Shown here: positions 1-10,600 of the stretch, in pieces
Position numbering within the stretch: the stretch's first letter is position 1
Layout of the letters: each line of letters starts with the position of its first letter
Assembly: GCA_949152475.1 (NCBI GenBank)
Contig: OX424558.1
Coordinates: 38,698,651 to 38,762,650 of the forward strand
DNA: 64,000 nucleotides
Source: Terebella lapidaria
Lineage: Eukaryota; Annelida; Polychaeta; Terebellida; Terebellidae
Direction: 5' to 3'
The notes under the pieces: generated by a model
Databases searched by the model: none
What the model saw: only the letters and a program-made list of their open reading frames with translations
What the model was told of the DNA's origin: nothing
Position numbers and translations under genes: made by a program

Positions 1-222
1 ATAGGGTTCTTCCCTGTTGATATATGAACCTCCATGCAAACTTCTGCATGTTGCCTGCATACTTTTCGAGGTTCTTCCACATAATATTCCTCACCAATGC
101 TGAAAATTTGGCGAAGATACATCGAGGCAAACTAAAGTTATCGGTCGGAAACCGAAACGGCGGGGGAAAAAAAAGGAAAAAAAATTCTGCTAAAACCATA
201 GAGGCATTAACTATGAAGGCAG
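1..222 (-). repeat. Dispersed repeat, truncated by window edge
   Basis: This block is an inverted, diverged copy of 27425-27760. Both share a segment with AGGGTTCTTCCCTG, GAACCTCCATGCA and, at the other end, a poly-A stretch followed by ATTCTGCTAAAACCATA. The purine-rich run near 164-185 corresponds to the long poly-T at 27460-27490. No coding potential is recognised, and the 76-codon open frame over it is attributed to low-complexity sequence. The repeat class is unknown. Confidence 0.6.
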
Positions 223-1143
223 TTTTCAATCTTTTATACCGTTTTCGGTTATGAAAACCTGCCTTGATGATGGAAATAATACTGTGAAATTTCACAGCTC
301 AATATTGAACGAAAAGGTCCAGATTACAGAAAAGATCAAAAGCGAAAAGTCTGCTTATATTCATGATGAATTTTCCATATTAATTTTTTATTTTTCAGTA
401 GTCAAGTCCCAATCATTTGTTGTATGACCGATGGTCGTATGGTCAAAATCTTCCATTACCTCCGAAGGTCGAATATGTAAGGGCCTGTGAAATTTCACTC
501 ACGAATTAGCTGAAACCACCAATTCGTAATATTTCAAGTAGCATTTTTCAAAACCCCTGACGACATTCAATAGAATATTAAATATTACGTACATGCAGTA
601 TAAATCTGAAACAGCTTGCGAAATTTGGGATGTCAGTATCAAGATTTCAGGTCGTGGTCAAGAATATGGTCAAAATAGTAAAATCTCAAGTACTCTACAT
701 TTATCAATAAATATTTCTTCCATGATTTTTGTACTATTCTATGGCCAATTGCGGACCGTTTGATACATGAGCAATGGTCGTACCAAAATCTCCGATCATT
801 GCTCATGTCGAATATGAAAGGGTCATCATCTTCATTTCAGTAACTAAATCTGAAGGGGCGAGGGTCTGCAATCTCTGATTGTCTCGTTGATATTGCACTC
901 TTTGTTACAATGTTTAAAACCTTCAAGATCACAGGGATTACGGAAAGCTTTGGAAATCGTCTACAACTGTGAGCGTGTAATTATCAGATTGTTGATCTCC
1001 AGCCTAAAAAAAAGATGGGTAAACTTTGCTCGATTGAAGGCTATTATGCCGAAGAGATAAGAATAAATGCTGAAAAATATTCTTCGGAAATATTCCTTTT
1101 AATTGTTTTTTAATATTTTATCGCACATAAAACAGTTTAAACA
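223..1143. other. Intergenic, no gene recognised
   Basis: AT-rich sequence with no convincing ORF or RNA gene. A motif of the form ATGGTCGTA...AAATCT followed by GTCGAATATG recurs near 432-475 and 775-812, which suggests decayed repeat sequence. A possible ATTAAA polyadenylation signal for the sulfotransferase lies on the minus strand near 1098-1103. Confidence 0.5.
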
Positions 1144-2629
1144 TCAACAACACGTTGAGTCACCAGAGGAAAAACCACAAGTTGGACTTGTATCCATTCC
1201 ATATCCCAGCAAGTCAAAATCAATACTGTAAGCTTTTATCAACTGCTCTGTTATTTCAGGAGGGACCATGCCAAACGCTTGCTCCTCTGAAATTTTACTG
1301 ACGTTGAAAATGTTTCTTTGTTGTCCAGAACCGCTAACGGCATGTGCCTGAGGCAGTCTTGATGCATTGAACAATTTCAGGATTGGCCCGGCATCTTCAG
1401 ATATGCTATCTATTTTGCCAATGTAGTCATATTGGATATGACAAGGGTAACATATTTTGTGAATGGGTCGCCAATGCTCATCCATAGCTAACCTAGGATA
1501 AGCTTTTCCTTGGAATGACATGGCTACTGCTTCGGCGAACTGAGGAAAAGAAATAAAAGTTTCTCCGCCTATGACAGGCAAGTTCTTGAAGTACCTCTTC
1601 AGACTAGGCATGTGTATTTTCTTGGCGTAGGTCCGATAAAAGTACACAAACTTATCCACGTAGGCAGAGAACAGTCTGGAGAGTGGGTTTCTGACCACCA
1701 TGACTTTGGTGTAGTTCTTCAGTTTCCACTGTATGTCCGTTATGCTGTCCTCTCTGAAGCGTCGAAGGCCCAGAGCCCTGGCTGCAGCTGGTCTATGAAC
1801 TTTGTTAAAATCTCCACGCAACATCTTCTCGGTGGCTTTTCCTGACTGCAGTGCCATCACGTTCTTCCAAGAGGTGCATCCAGCTTTTGGCACGGCACAG
1901 AAGAGCACTTTGTGTCGATCGTCCACGAATAGGTGGGTGTATGTGTTTTTCTGTACGCGGTATGATTTGTCAAGTACGGGTTGGTGTCTGCTGCAGGCCT
2001 CTCGCATATTGACCTTTCTCTGTTCGTTGCTGCAATGTTCTCTCCCGTGTGTCGCTGTGGGTGTCTTTGGTGTAGCCATTATTGGGTCAGATCCTGTAGA
2101 TTGAAAGTACCGTATATAATGTTGTACATGCAATACTATATATGCTGGGTACGATGAAATGCAGCGATAACTGAATGATCGAATTTGCTTTGAAGTATTT
2201 GAAGGTGGGTGTGGCATCATGAGACCCTCACAATAATTGAACCACTTGTACATGCTACATTGTACTTCCGTAATAGGTAAGCATATATATAATTAGGAAA
2301 AGAGTGGTCTCAATAAAGGCTTGTGCACGTATTTAGTAAGCTTTGTCGATCACATAGATAAAACCTGTAACTACTCAAAATATTACCGATACAATTCACA
2401 CGCATGGATATATATATCTCTGAGTGGGCGTGTGCCCATGTTTCTTACTTGGGGTTGTTTTGTTGATCTCCTCATTCCTTGGCATAACAACAAGGAAGTC
2501 ATCGGAATCCTCCCTCGGTCCAGACACGTTGGGACCATGTAGTGTGTACGTCAGGGTCATGATACATCCGGAGACAACCAACAGAACCACGGAAAAAGTA
2601 CATTTTTCACGTCTCAACGTCTCCATCAC
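1144..2629 (-). CDS. Carbohydrate sulfotransferase, HNK-1/CHST8-14 family
   Basis: Golgi type II membrane enzyme predicted to transfer sulfate from PAPS to a glycan such as chondroitin, dermatan or an HNK-1-type acceptor. The model has two exons, 2629-2449 and 2093-1144 on the minus strand, with donor AA|GTAAG, acceptor CTACAG|GA and a 355-bp intron. Exon lengths 181 + 950 give 376 aa and an open frame across the junction. Exon 1 encodes a short cytoplasmic tail and a signal anchor at about residues 10-30. Exon 2 carries the 5'-phosphosulfate loop PKAGCTSWKNVM and the 3'-phosphate motif VVRNPLSRLFSAYVDKF, then the family C-terminal PCHIQYDYIGK segment. The length fits CHST10-14 (about 350-380 aa). 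The single ORF running upstream of 2093 is intron read-through. Acceptor specificity cannot be read from sequence. An extra 5' non-coding exon is possible. Confidence 0.85.
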
Positions 2630-4518
2630 ATTGTAAGTGGTGAGTTATTTACGTGGCATACAGGACCTATACACTAAGTTCGCGGAGCATACGCCTTTTA
2701 TAAGCACTTATCAGACCGGAACTTCAACACAAGACGTAGCCCACACCTCACGACATACATGTACTTGTCTCAGATTTTACAACCCAACATGCATGGGCCT
2801 CTAAGTAATGGTCCACCAGGCTATGCACAGCGCGAGACATTGCGTTATCAAGTGATGTAAAGTAGGAGTAACCTGAAGTGAGTGTTTGCCCGTATCAGCG
2901 GTCTACTCGGTTTGACCAGTTAAAAACCGCGACAATAATGAGATAAGAAAACAACGAAAGCCTCACAATTCTCAGGGCAACATCATGCATCAATTGGAAA
3001 AAGACGCGAAGTATTTAGTTGCAAGTGCACGACTGTACGTTGTTATAATATAGGTCCTATTTTTATTAGTTCATTCTGATGCGATTATGAAATACACGAA
3101 TGTGTCAAATATATCCATAGCATCACTTTTTAAATTCACGTCTGTGCAAAAAATCTATATTAAAAGATTAGAAACTACCATTAGGCCTAACAAGGAAAAA
3201 ATATCCATCCACCACGGCCGGGGTCCCGGGGCACTGCTTTGCCCTGCTGACACTGTTTCAGAATGTAATAAATTAAAGCCCGGGGCATATAGGCTTACAT
3301 CGATAAAATCTCTCAAAGTTATTCACGACCACAGCAACACATTTTCTTCCATTCAATTTCATACCGTGGACTGTACTCGCACCAAATGAAGCTTCCACGT
3401 AGGACTAGTCAAAAGCAGGAGTGACCTAGCCCCCAGCAAATTTAGATTGTGCGTGTCCTCACCCACGGTTCCATAGACCCACCCCACGTGAGGGACCCCG
3501 GGGGTATCCTGACCCCATGGCGGGGTATCTGTCACCCACTTACCAGTCGCCATGGGAGCCTATAATTATCTTCTGCCCCAGGGTGGGAAATGTCGTCTGA
3601 TTTCGGAGTCACACGCATGCGCGGCGGGTGTTCCCGCCATTTCCCAAATATTCCAGAATATGTTTGTGGTGTCTTACAAATAGACCTAGGCTACCTCATT
3701 TGAAGACGTTGCAGATTTCGTATTAGGCAACGACCTATAAACAGGCACAGATCGATCTTGCGCTATCGGATAAAATAACCTTCATTAAAACATGAAAACA
3801 ATGATTTTGAGAGGGAGTTTGATTTGATAAAATATCGAAATATACAAAAACATGTTTCCAGAAGAGAAGAAACTTATCGCATAAACAGGATAAAGGTTCC
3901 TAATATGTATGTGATAACTTATGGTTTTAATTTTTGTGTACTTCATTTATAGTGACGCTGGGTGTGAAAACAGGTGTCACTGGAATAAAAATGTCTGAGT
4001 TTGAGTTAAATTCAATATCTATCATGTTCGGCATGAAACATAATAATTACGGGTAGCCTATTTAGTTATACCTGAGTTGGCTACCATGCATGGTGACTTC
4101 TCAATACAGGACATAGCTACCTGTATGGAAGCTAGGGCACTGCGTGCCATGAATACCGGTAGTATTAGATCTATATTTGGTTTTAAAAAGTCAAACTATG
4201 AAGTACTTTCATTAAATAATCTATATAGGCCTAAATATATTTTGACCAAATGCTCCTTACCTATAAGTTAAGCCCGGTAAGCACGATTGCCATGTGTATT
4301 ATCAATATAGATCAAGGTGAATGTTGCCATATATGGGGGGCCTACTATAGTAGTGGTGTCTTATTCTACATCGGATATTGTGATCTCCGGAAAATCGATG
4401 TCAGATTGACAATTTGGCCAGTAATGAGTAATGTAGCTTTATAGCGTGTTGTGCGCGAGTAGTGACACCACGGTTATGGTACTGCATTGCGGGCAGGTTG
4501 AATTAATAAGACATTCGG
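2630..4518. other. Intergenic, no gene recognised
   Basis: Upstream flank of the sulfotransferase. Only short open frames are present and none resembles a known protein. The promoter is not identifiable with confidence. The stretch includes GC-rich CCCGGG-containing sequence around 3215-3290 and 3430-3560. Confidence 0.5.
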
Positions 4519-4592
4519 TGACACTCCAGTAATGGGTTATACATTTTTATCGTGGGGTCCCCGAACTTTACATTGGTGCCTGACCTTTCGGA
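4519..4592 (+). repeat. Possible Gypsy 5' LTR end plus primer-binding site
   Basis: A segment ending CGAACTTTACA is followed one base later by TGGTGCCTGACC, which looks like an LTR 3' end followed by a tRNA primer-binding site (TGG start). A related segment lies on the other side of the Copia element at 16806-16870. Decayed Gypsy integrase lies at 17640-18290. The inference is that Copia inserted into an older Gypsy element, but its 5' LTR start was not found. Confidence 0.35.
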
Positions 4593-4722
4593 CCACCATG
4601 GGTTTCTCGGCGCAGCTCCCAGGTCGGCCCCCTCACTGTGATTCATGTCGCAGCTAAGTACATAGTCACGTCACGGTTGCATCGGCCCTTGAACTCCAGT
4701 GCTGTGATGTGACTAGGCAGTG

Positions 4723-4981
4723 TGTTGAGTGATAGACAATCTGTCACTCCAGTGACTATTATGTTGACACTGAGCAGAGTAACTGCAGGATAACTGTTAC
4801 GCTCAGCTGGACAGTGACACGGAGACTATTGATTTAGTTGAGTTAACTTACATGCACAAATCCTTTGATGCTTCGAGTTCTGTGGTCATGAGTTGTACAT
4901 GTATTATATACTTTGTGTTTCTGTTCACATGTTTCAGTTTGACTTGTAAATGTCATTGTGTTCACTGCTGGAATAAAGTTA
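4723..4981 (+). repeat. Copia 5' LTR
   Basis: Direct repeat of 16473-16731, 259 bp, starting TGTTGAGTG and ending near GAATAAAGTTA. The GAATAAA near the end may serve as a polyadenylation signal. The exact 3' boundary is uncertain by a base or two because the terminus is not a canonical CA. Confidence 0.85.
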
Positions 4982-4991
4982 GTTTGACAGA

Positions 4992-5969
4992 ATGGCTGGT
5001 GAAAATCTACGCTCAAGAGGTTATGGGCCCAGGAAACTCCTGCTTTTTGACGGTTACATTGAAAGTTATCCAATATGGGAAACAAGATTTCTCAGTTATC
5101 TCTACACAGTGGATAAAACATTACAAAAAGCCATTTTACCGGCGGTGACTGATGTGGCGGACGACGACGATTTTGAGACAAAGAACAAATGGGCATACGC
5201 AGAACTGGCGCAATTGTTGGACGAACGTTCACTGCAGCTTATCATGACAGACGCATCGAATGATGGGCGCAAAGCACTGAAAATACTGAGAACACACTTC
5301 GCCAGCACAGAAAAACCCCGAGTTCTGACACTCTATGAAGAACTGACGACGATCAAAATGTCACCCGACGAGGACGTAACGGACTATTTGATACGCGCAG
5401 AACGGGCCGCAACTGGACTCAACGCCGCAGGAGAAAAGATTACAGACAATCTGGTGATAGCGATGCTTCTGAAAGGTCTCCCTGAAGAATACAAGCCGTT
5501 CATTGTTGTCCACACACAGACGGACATCACGAAGACTCTAGTGGAGTTCAAGGCTGCACTCCGGAATTATGCCAACACGGAAGCGACACGCTCAACTGCA
5601 CAGAGTTCTGCAATGACAGTCAGGAAGAAAAATAAACCGGATCGCAAGTCAACTCAATGCCTGTCGTGCGGCAAACTTGGACACAAATCACGCGACTGTC
5701 GAGAAAAAGCCAAGCTCTTCTGTCAATACTGTCAGAAACAGGGACATGTAGAAAGTGTGTGTTTTGCGAAGAAAAACAAGAACCAATCCACACAATCAAC
5801 ACGAATGATGGCAACATTCTCGTTCACGACAAGAAACACGATGGACAGCACTACCCACCGAGGCAACAAAAGTAGCTGCCAACTACTTGTGGATTGTGGT
5901 GCAACATGCCACATTGAACATTTCACGTTACGCAGCAACAACACAAGCGCACATGCTCCACATGTCTAG
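4992..5969 (+). pseudogene. Copia gag and protease fragment
   Basis: The 325-codon frame starts 10 bp after the LTR and encodes a Copia gag with two CCHC zinc knuckles (CLSCGKLGHKSRDC and CQYCQKQGHVESVC, about residues 218-255), then the protease active-site block LLVDCGATCH near residue 298. After that block the frame changes. A different frame, from about 5920 into the BEL junction, encodes TCSTCLENK, the Cys-x-x-Cys half of the integrase zinc finger. The remainder of protease and the His half of the finger are therefore missing through a deletion near 5910-5930. The deletion precedes the BEL insertion, because it lies outside the BEL target duplication. Confidence 0.8.
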
Positions 5970-5979
5970 AAAACAAGCT

Positions 5980-5984
5980 GACAC
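5980..5984. repeat. BEL target-site duplication, left
   Basis: GACAC directly precedes the 5' LTR and is repeated at 13962-13966 directly after the 3' LTR. Five-base duplications are typical of BEL/Pao integrase. Confidence 0.9.
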
Positions 5985-6239
5985 TGTAAGAGACGTTATG
6001 ATGAGTATTATTTTTGGTAGTCGGGTTTTAGGAGACGCCCGGAAGTTCGGTTAGCGTCGATTTTGTTTGGAACGGCAGAAACCTACAGAGATTTCATGAC
6101 AGTTGTGAAAGTTGTGGACATTGGAGAAAGATGTGTTGGAAAATTGTACAAGCTTGTGGATGTTCATGGATATCGTGGAAATATGTGTGATGACAATAAA
6201 TCGTTTGAACTATAGACGAGACTCCTCGATTCCCTTACA
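5985..6239 (+). repeat. BEL 5' LTR
   Basis: 255 bp, TGTAAG to TTACA, with AATAAA at about 6197-6202. It matches 13707-13961 base for base as far as can be seen. No convincing primer-binding site was recognised directly downstream. Confidence 0.93.
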
Positions 6240-6529
6240 ATGAAATCTCTCCCTCTGCCATTATGAACTAGATTTCTGATCCGGGCTGCCGGGTATTGCG
6301 GGCGGCCGTGTTCTGTGTTACAACTTTACAGTGTGTAGGCTACAGTAGTGTAGACTGATTTACTCCCGTCATTGTGTCACGAGTGGATGTTGCCGTGATG
6401 CATGCATTTGACTGCCGAGTACAGTAACTGCACTGTAATATTGAGCTTGCACAGTTCAGCTACACTGTGACAGCTGCCAGACTCAGAGGCGTTCGGTGCT
6501 CTGTCTGTGCCAGAACGTGGTCATCTCTG

Positions 6530-6980
6530 CCAGGTGTCATCGCAGCGTGGTCGTCACAGCCTGGTGTCGTCACAGCCTGGTGTCGTCGCGGCGTGTTGTC
6601 GTCGCAGCGTGGTCGTCACAGCCTGGTGTCGTCACAGCCTGGTGTCGTCGCAGCGTGTCGTCACAACCTGGTGTCGTCACAGCCTGGTGTCGTCGCAGCG
6701 TGGTGTCGTTGCAGCGTGGTCGTCGCAGCCTGGTGTCGTCACAGCCTGGTGTCGTCGCAGCGTGGTCGTCGCAGCCTGGTGTCGTCGCGGCGTGGTGTCG
6801 TTGCAGCGTGGTCGTCACAGCCTGGTGTCGTCACAGCCTGGTGTCGTCGCGGCGTGGTGTCGTCGCAGCGTGGTCGTCGCAGCCTGGTGTCGTCGCGGCG
6901 TGGTGTCGTCGCAGCGTGGTCGTCACAGCCTGGTGTCGTCGCAGCGTGGTCGTCGCAGCCTGGTGTCGTCACAGCCTGGT
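6530..6980 (+). repeat. Minisatellite in the BEL leader, 15- and 12-bp units
   Basis: About 450 bp made of interspersed 15-bp units (CAGCCTGGTGTCGTC) and 12-bp units (CAGCGTGGTCGT) with a few variants. Both unit lengths are multiples of three and stop-free, so all three plus-strand frames and two minus-strand frames stay open. Those ORFs are therefore not evidence of protein. The array lies between the 5' LTR and gag. Confidence 0.92.
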
Positions 6981-7637
6981 GTTGATAGCAGATTTGTTGA
7001 CTCTGTTTTGTATTTGATGTCATTGTATGTTGTTTCTCACATGTATGTTTGATAATTTCACGCTAAATATTATATATATGTACACTTGACTAGTATTTTG
7101 TCGATCATTGATGATATGATCTGTTTCATATACATGTGTACTTTGGATAGTATGCATTAATCTTGTTCATTTGTGTTTACTGGTGATCTCAGTAATATTG
7201 TACATGTACCAGTGACCAGTGTTGCTTATTAACATATTTGTGTTGAAGCTCTGATTGTGTTCAAGATATCCATTATCACATTCAGTAATATTGGAATAAG
7301 TATATTTCCAGTAAAATATTGCCAGTGAATTATTTTGATTGTATGTGTCATAATGTGTGTACTGTGATGACAGTGTGGTGATTATTGATTGATTACTCTT
7401 TTCATTCTGATGTTTTTCATGTGAGATCTGTCCATGAAGGTTATTGATCTTGAGTTCACAGTGTAAGACCTATGTTATGTTGAGTCTGTATTGTGTGTTT
7501 TTATAAGCTCTATTGGATTACTGATCAGCTGTTGTGGTCTGTTATGGTATTGAGCTCATTGAATAGTGTGATATTTACTGTATACCGGTAGCTATTACAG
7601 TGGTTCTGATATATTGCATTTGTAAACTTGCGTCAAC

Positions 7638-10600
7638 ATGTCTGGTACTGATCGTGAACTGAGAGATCGTGTTCCTAGCAAAATTGTGAACATGGAAGAA
7701 GTTCAGCATGAACAGTTGTTGAAGTTATCTCGCTCTAAAGGTGGTCATGCCGGTAATGTTTCTCAGAAATATAAGAAATTTGTTGAAGCTGTTAGTGAAG
7801 ATGTTCCTGTAGAACAGTTGTCTGATCTGTTAGGTGAAGTTGTCAATGCATTCGGTGCATTTGAGATCGTACATGAACAATTTAAGCAAATTGCTGACCC
7901 AGACGCTGCTTCGAAAGCTGCTGTACAGTGTCAGGAACTGCAGGAATTAGTTTCAAAGGCACAACAGGTGTTTGGACAGTATGAACGAGCTACTGGACTG
8001 TCTCAGTGCAACAAAGATGACCTTGACGTCACACCTGAAGATAGCTTATCTCAGGTTACTCAGAGCACAACTGGTGCCAGAGCGAAAGCCACTGCAAAAA
8101 GAGCAGCTTTAGAAGTAAAATTGAAACTTCTGGCCAGACAAGAGGAAATGGAAAAGGAGCTATTTGAGGAAGAACTCAAGCTTCGGCGACATCAGAGAGA
8201 GAGCCAGCTGAAATGTGAACGACTCAAACTTGAAAATGACATTCATATTGCAGAAGTTGAGGAGAATGTCTTGGCCAGTTTCATGGATGGAAGCCCCCGA
8301 TCAGACTATGTTGGTGATCATGTGTCCAGAGGTGGTTTACCTACACATCTGGTAGAGCCATCTGGTGGTGTGAGGGACTCTATCCCAAGGTTACCCAGGG
8401 TAAATGGTGAGGTTTTACCAAACAATGAACCAGTTGTACATGGCCATGCACCAAATGATGGTGAACAGCATGTGAGAAGCCATGCCGCAGCCAAACATAC
8501 ACCCAGTCACGACCTGATGATGCCTCAACGGCAGCCAGTACAAAGTACGGCAATGAACTTTGCTCGACACTTGCCCATGTCGGAACAACCTAGAATGCCC
8601 ATTTGGTCAAGTTCACCAGTGAGAGCCCCAGATTTCCCTGCCAGTGCATGCGACCTCAATAGCAGCCTTCAACGTCAACTCATAGATGTGATGAGTTTGC
8701 CGAAGGGCAGTGTTTGTCAGTTTGACGGTGATCCACTGAGATTTTGGACCTTTATGGTGTCATTTGATAGCTGTGTGCATGACACCTTGGTCAGTGATGG
8801 AGCAAAACTCAGCAGATTGTTTGAATGCTGCAAGGGCCAGGCCGCTAATGCTATACGAGGATGTGCTGGTGTCGATCCATCAAGAGGGTATCTCAGAGCT
8901 CGGAAGATCCTTCAGGAGAGATTTGGCAACAAATTTCGAATATCCAAAGCTTGGGTTGACAAGTTGACGACGGGAGCATCTGTGAAGTCGAACAGTGGAG
9001 ATGCTCTTCAGGACTTGGCGGACGATTTACGCAGCTGTGTTGAGACACACGCAGCCATGGGCATGATGGACGAAATAGATGTTCGAACTATGTTGGCTCC
9101 ACTGGTGAAGAGACTCTCAACTCCTATTCAGTTTCGTTGGAGGAAAATTGTCCAAGACAGTCTTCACGCTACTGGACAATATCCAAAAGCTCATGAACTG
9201 TTGAACTTCCTGGAGAGGCTAGCCGATGAACTGAATGATCCATTCTTCGGCATTGATTCCACTGAGAAGGGTACTCATGAAGGAAGCAAAACATCATTCA
9301 GCCGAGATTCCAAGAAAAAGACAAGGACACATGGCTCAAGTTACAGTGTTCAAGCTGAGGTGCAGAGTCAAGTTGGCTCCAGTGAACAAAAGACGAAGTC
9401 AACTTCAGTGGCCTCAGAGGGAAAGGAGCTGACTTGTTGTCTGTGTGGGGGGAAACATACCCTAGACAACTGTAGCAAGTTTATTGCCATGTCAAGCCAA
9501 CAGAGGTTTCAAGTGGTGCAAGAAAACAAGCTGTGTTTCAACTGTATAGCAGCTCGACATTGGGCGAGACGGTGCAAGGAACCCAAATGTCACTGTGGCC
9601 GAAGGCACTCAAAGCTGCTCCACGATGCGAGTCTGGTGAAGGAGAGCAATACAGAATCAAACAAGGCAACCAAGGCTTCAGAAACCAGCTGTGTGGTAGA
9701 ATCAAACCAGCAAGTATCTCTTCCCATCGTCTCTGTGTTCGTCAAGGCCAATGGAAGGGAGGTGAAGACAGCGGCATTGCTTGATCCTGGTGGAAGCCGG
9801 ACATTCGCCGATGTACGTCTTCTGGAAGACCTCCATTTGGATGGTACGAAGGGAACGATTCAACTGGATACTTTACATGGTTCGCACAGTGTCACTGGAG
9901 TTGAAGTTTCCTTGGAAGTCTGTGGTGTTGGTAGACGAGCGAAGCCCATCCTGCTCCATCGAGTGTTTGCCACGAACTTGCCAGACTTGAGAAGCGAAGA
10001 GTGTGATGTCACCAAATGGGAACATCTTCAGGGAGTAGACATATCCAAGAATGCTGAAGTGAGGCTGTTGATAGGACAAGACAACCCCTTCATCTTGAGA
10101 CCTCTTGAAGTGCGATCTGGTGGCATGGATGATCCATATGCTGTTAGGACTGTCCTGGGATGGGTTGTTAATGGACCCATGGGAAGCAGCAGACCTGGGG
10201 TTGCGACAAGTGCCACAATCAGTGCCTTTCTAAAGGCCAGTGATGAAAGCCAGCTGACCCAACAAGTAGAACAATTCTGGAAGGTTGATATGGGCGAGTT
10301 GTCTGATCTCAAGCGATCATCGTCTGTGGAAGACAGACGTGTGCTGGAGTTATGGGATGAGACTACCATGTTCCAGAATGGTCACTATGTGATAAAAATA
10401 CCGTTTCGTGATGATCCACCAGAATTACCAGATAATCGAGTGGTGGCAGAGCAGCGACTGATATCCCTGCGCAGGCGCCTGAAGCGTGATTCCGTCCTCT
10501 GCGAGAAGTACAGATCTGGTATCGATGATCTGGTTGCCAGTGGATTTGCCGAAGAAGTACATCATAAGGGTGGTGTCGGCAAAACCTGGTACCTTCCTCA

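Noticed and set aside
4714-4722. TAGGC as Copia target duplication (also at 16732-16736)
   Set aside because: It is not adjacent to the left LTR (four extra bases), so it is not a clean duplication.
6467-7052. Overlapping 170-180-codon plus frames and two minus frames rich in Val, Ser, Trp and Arg
   Set aside because: By-product of 15/12-bp units lacking stops. No single frame is favoured.
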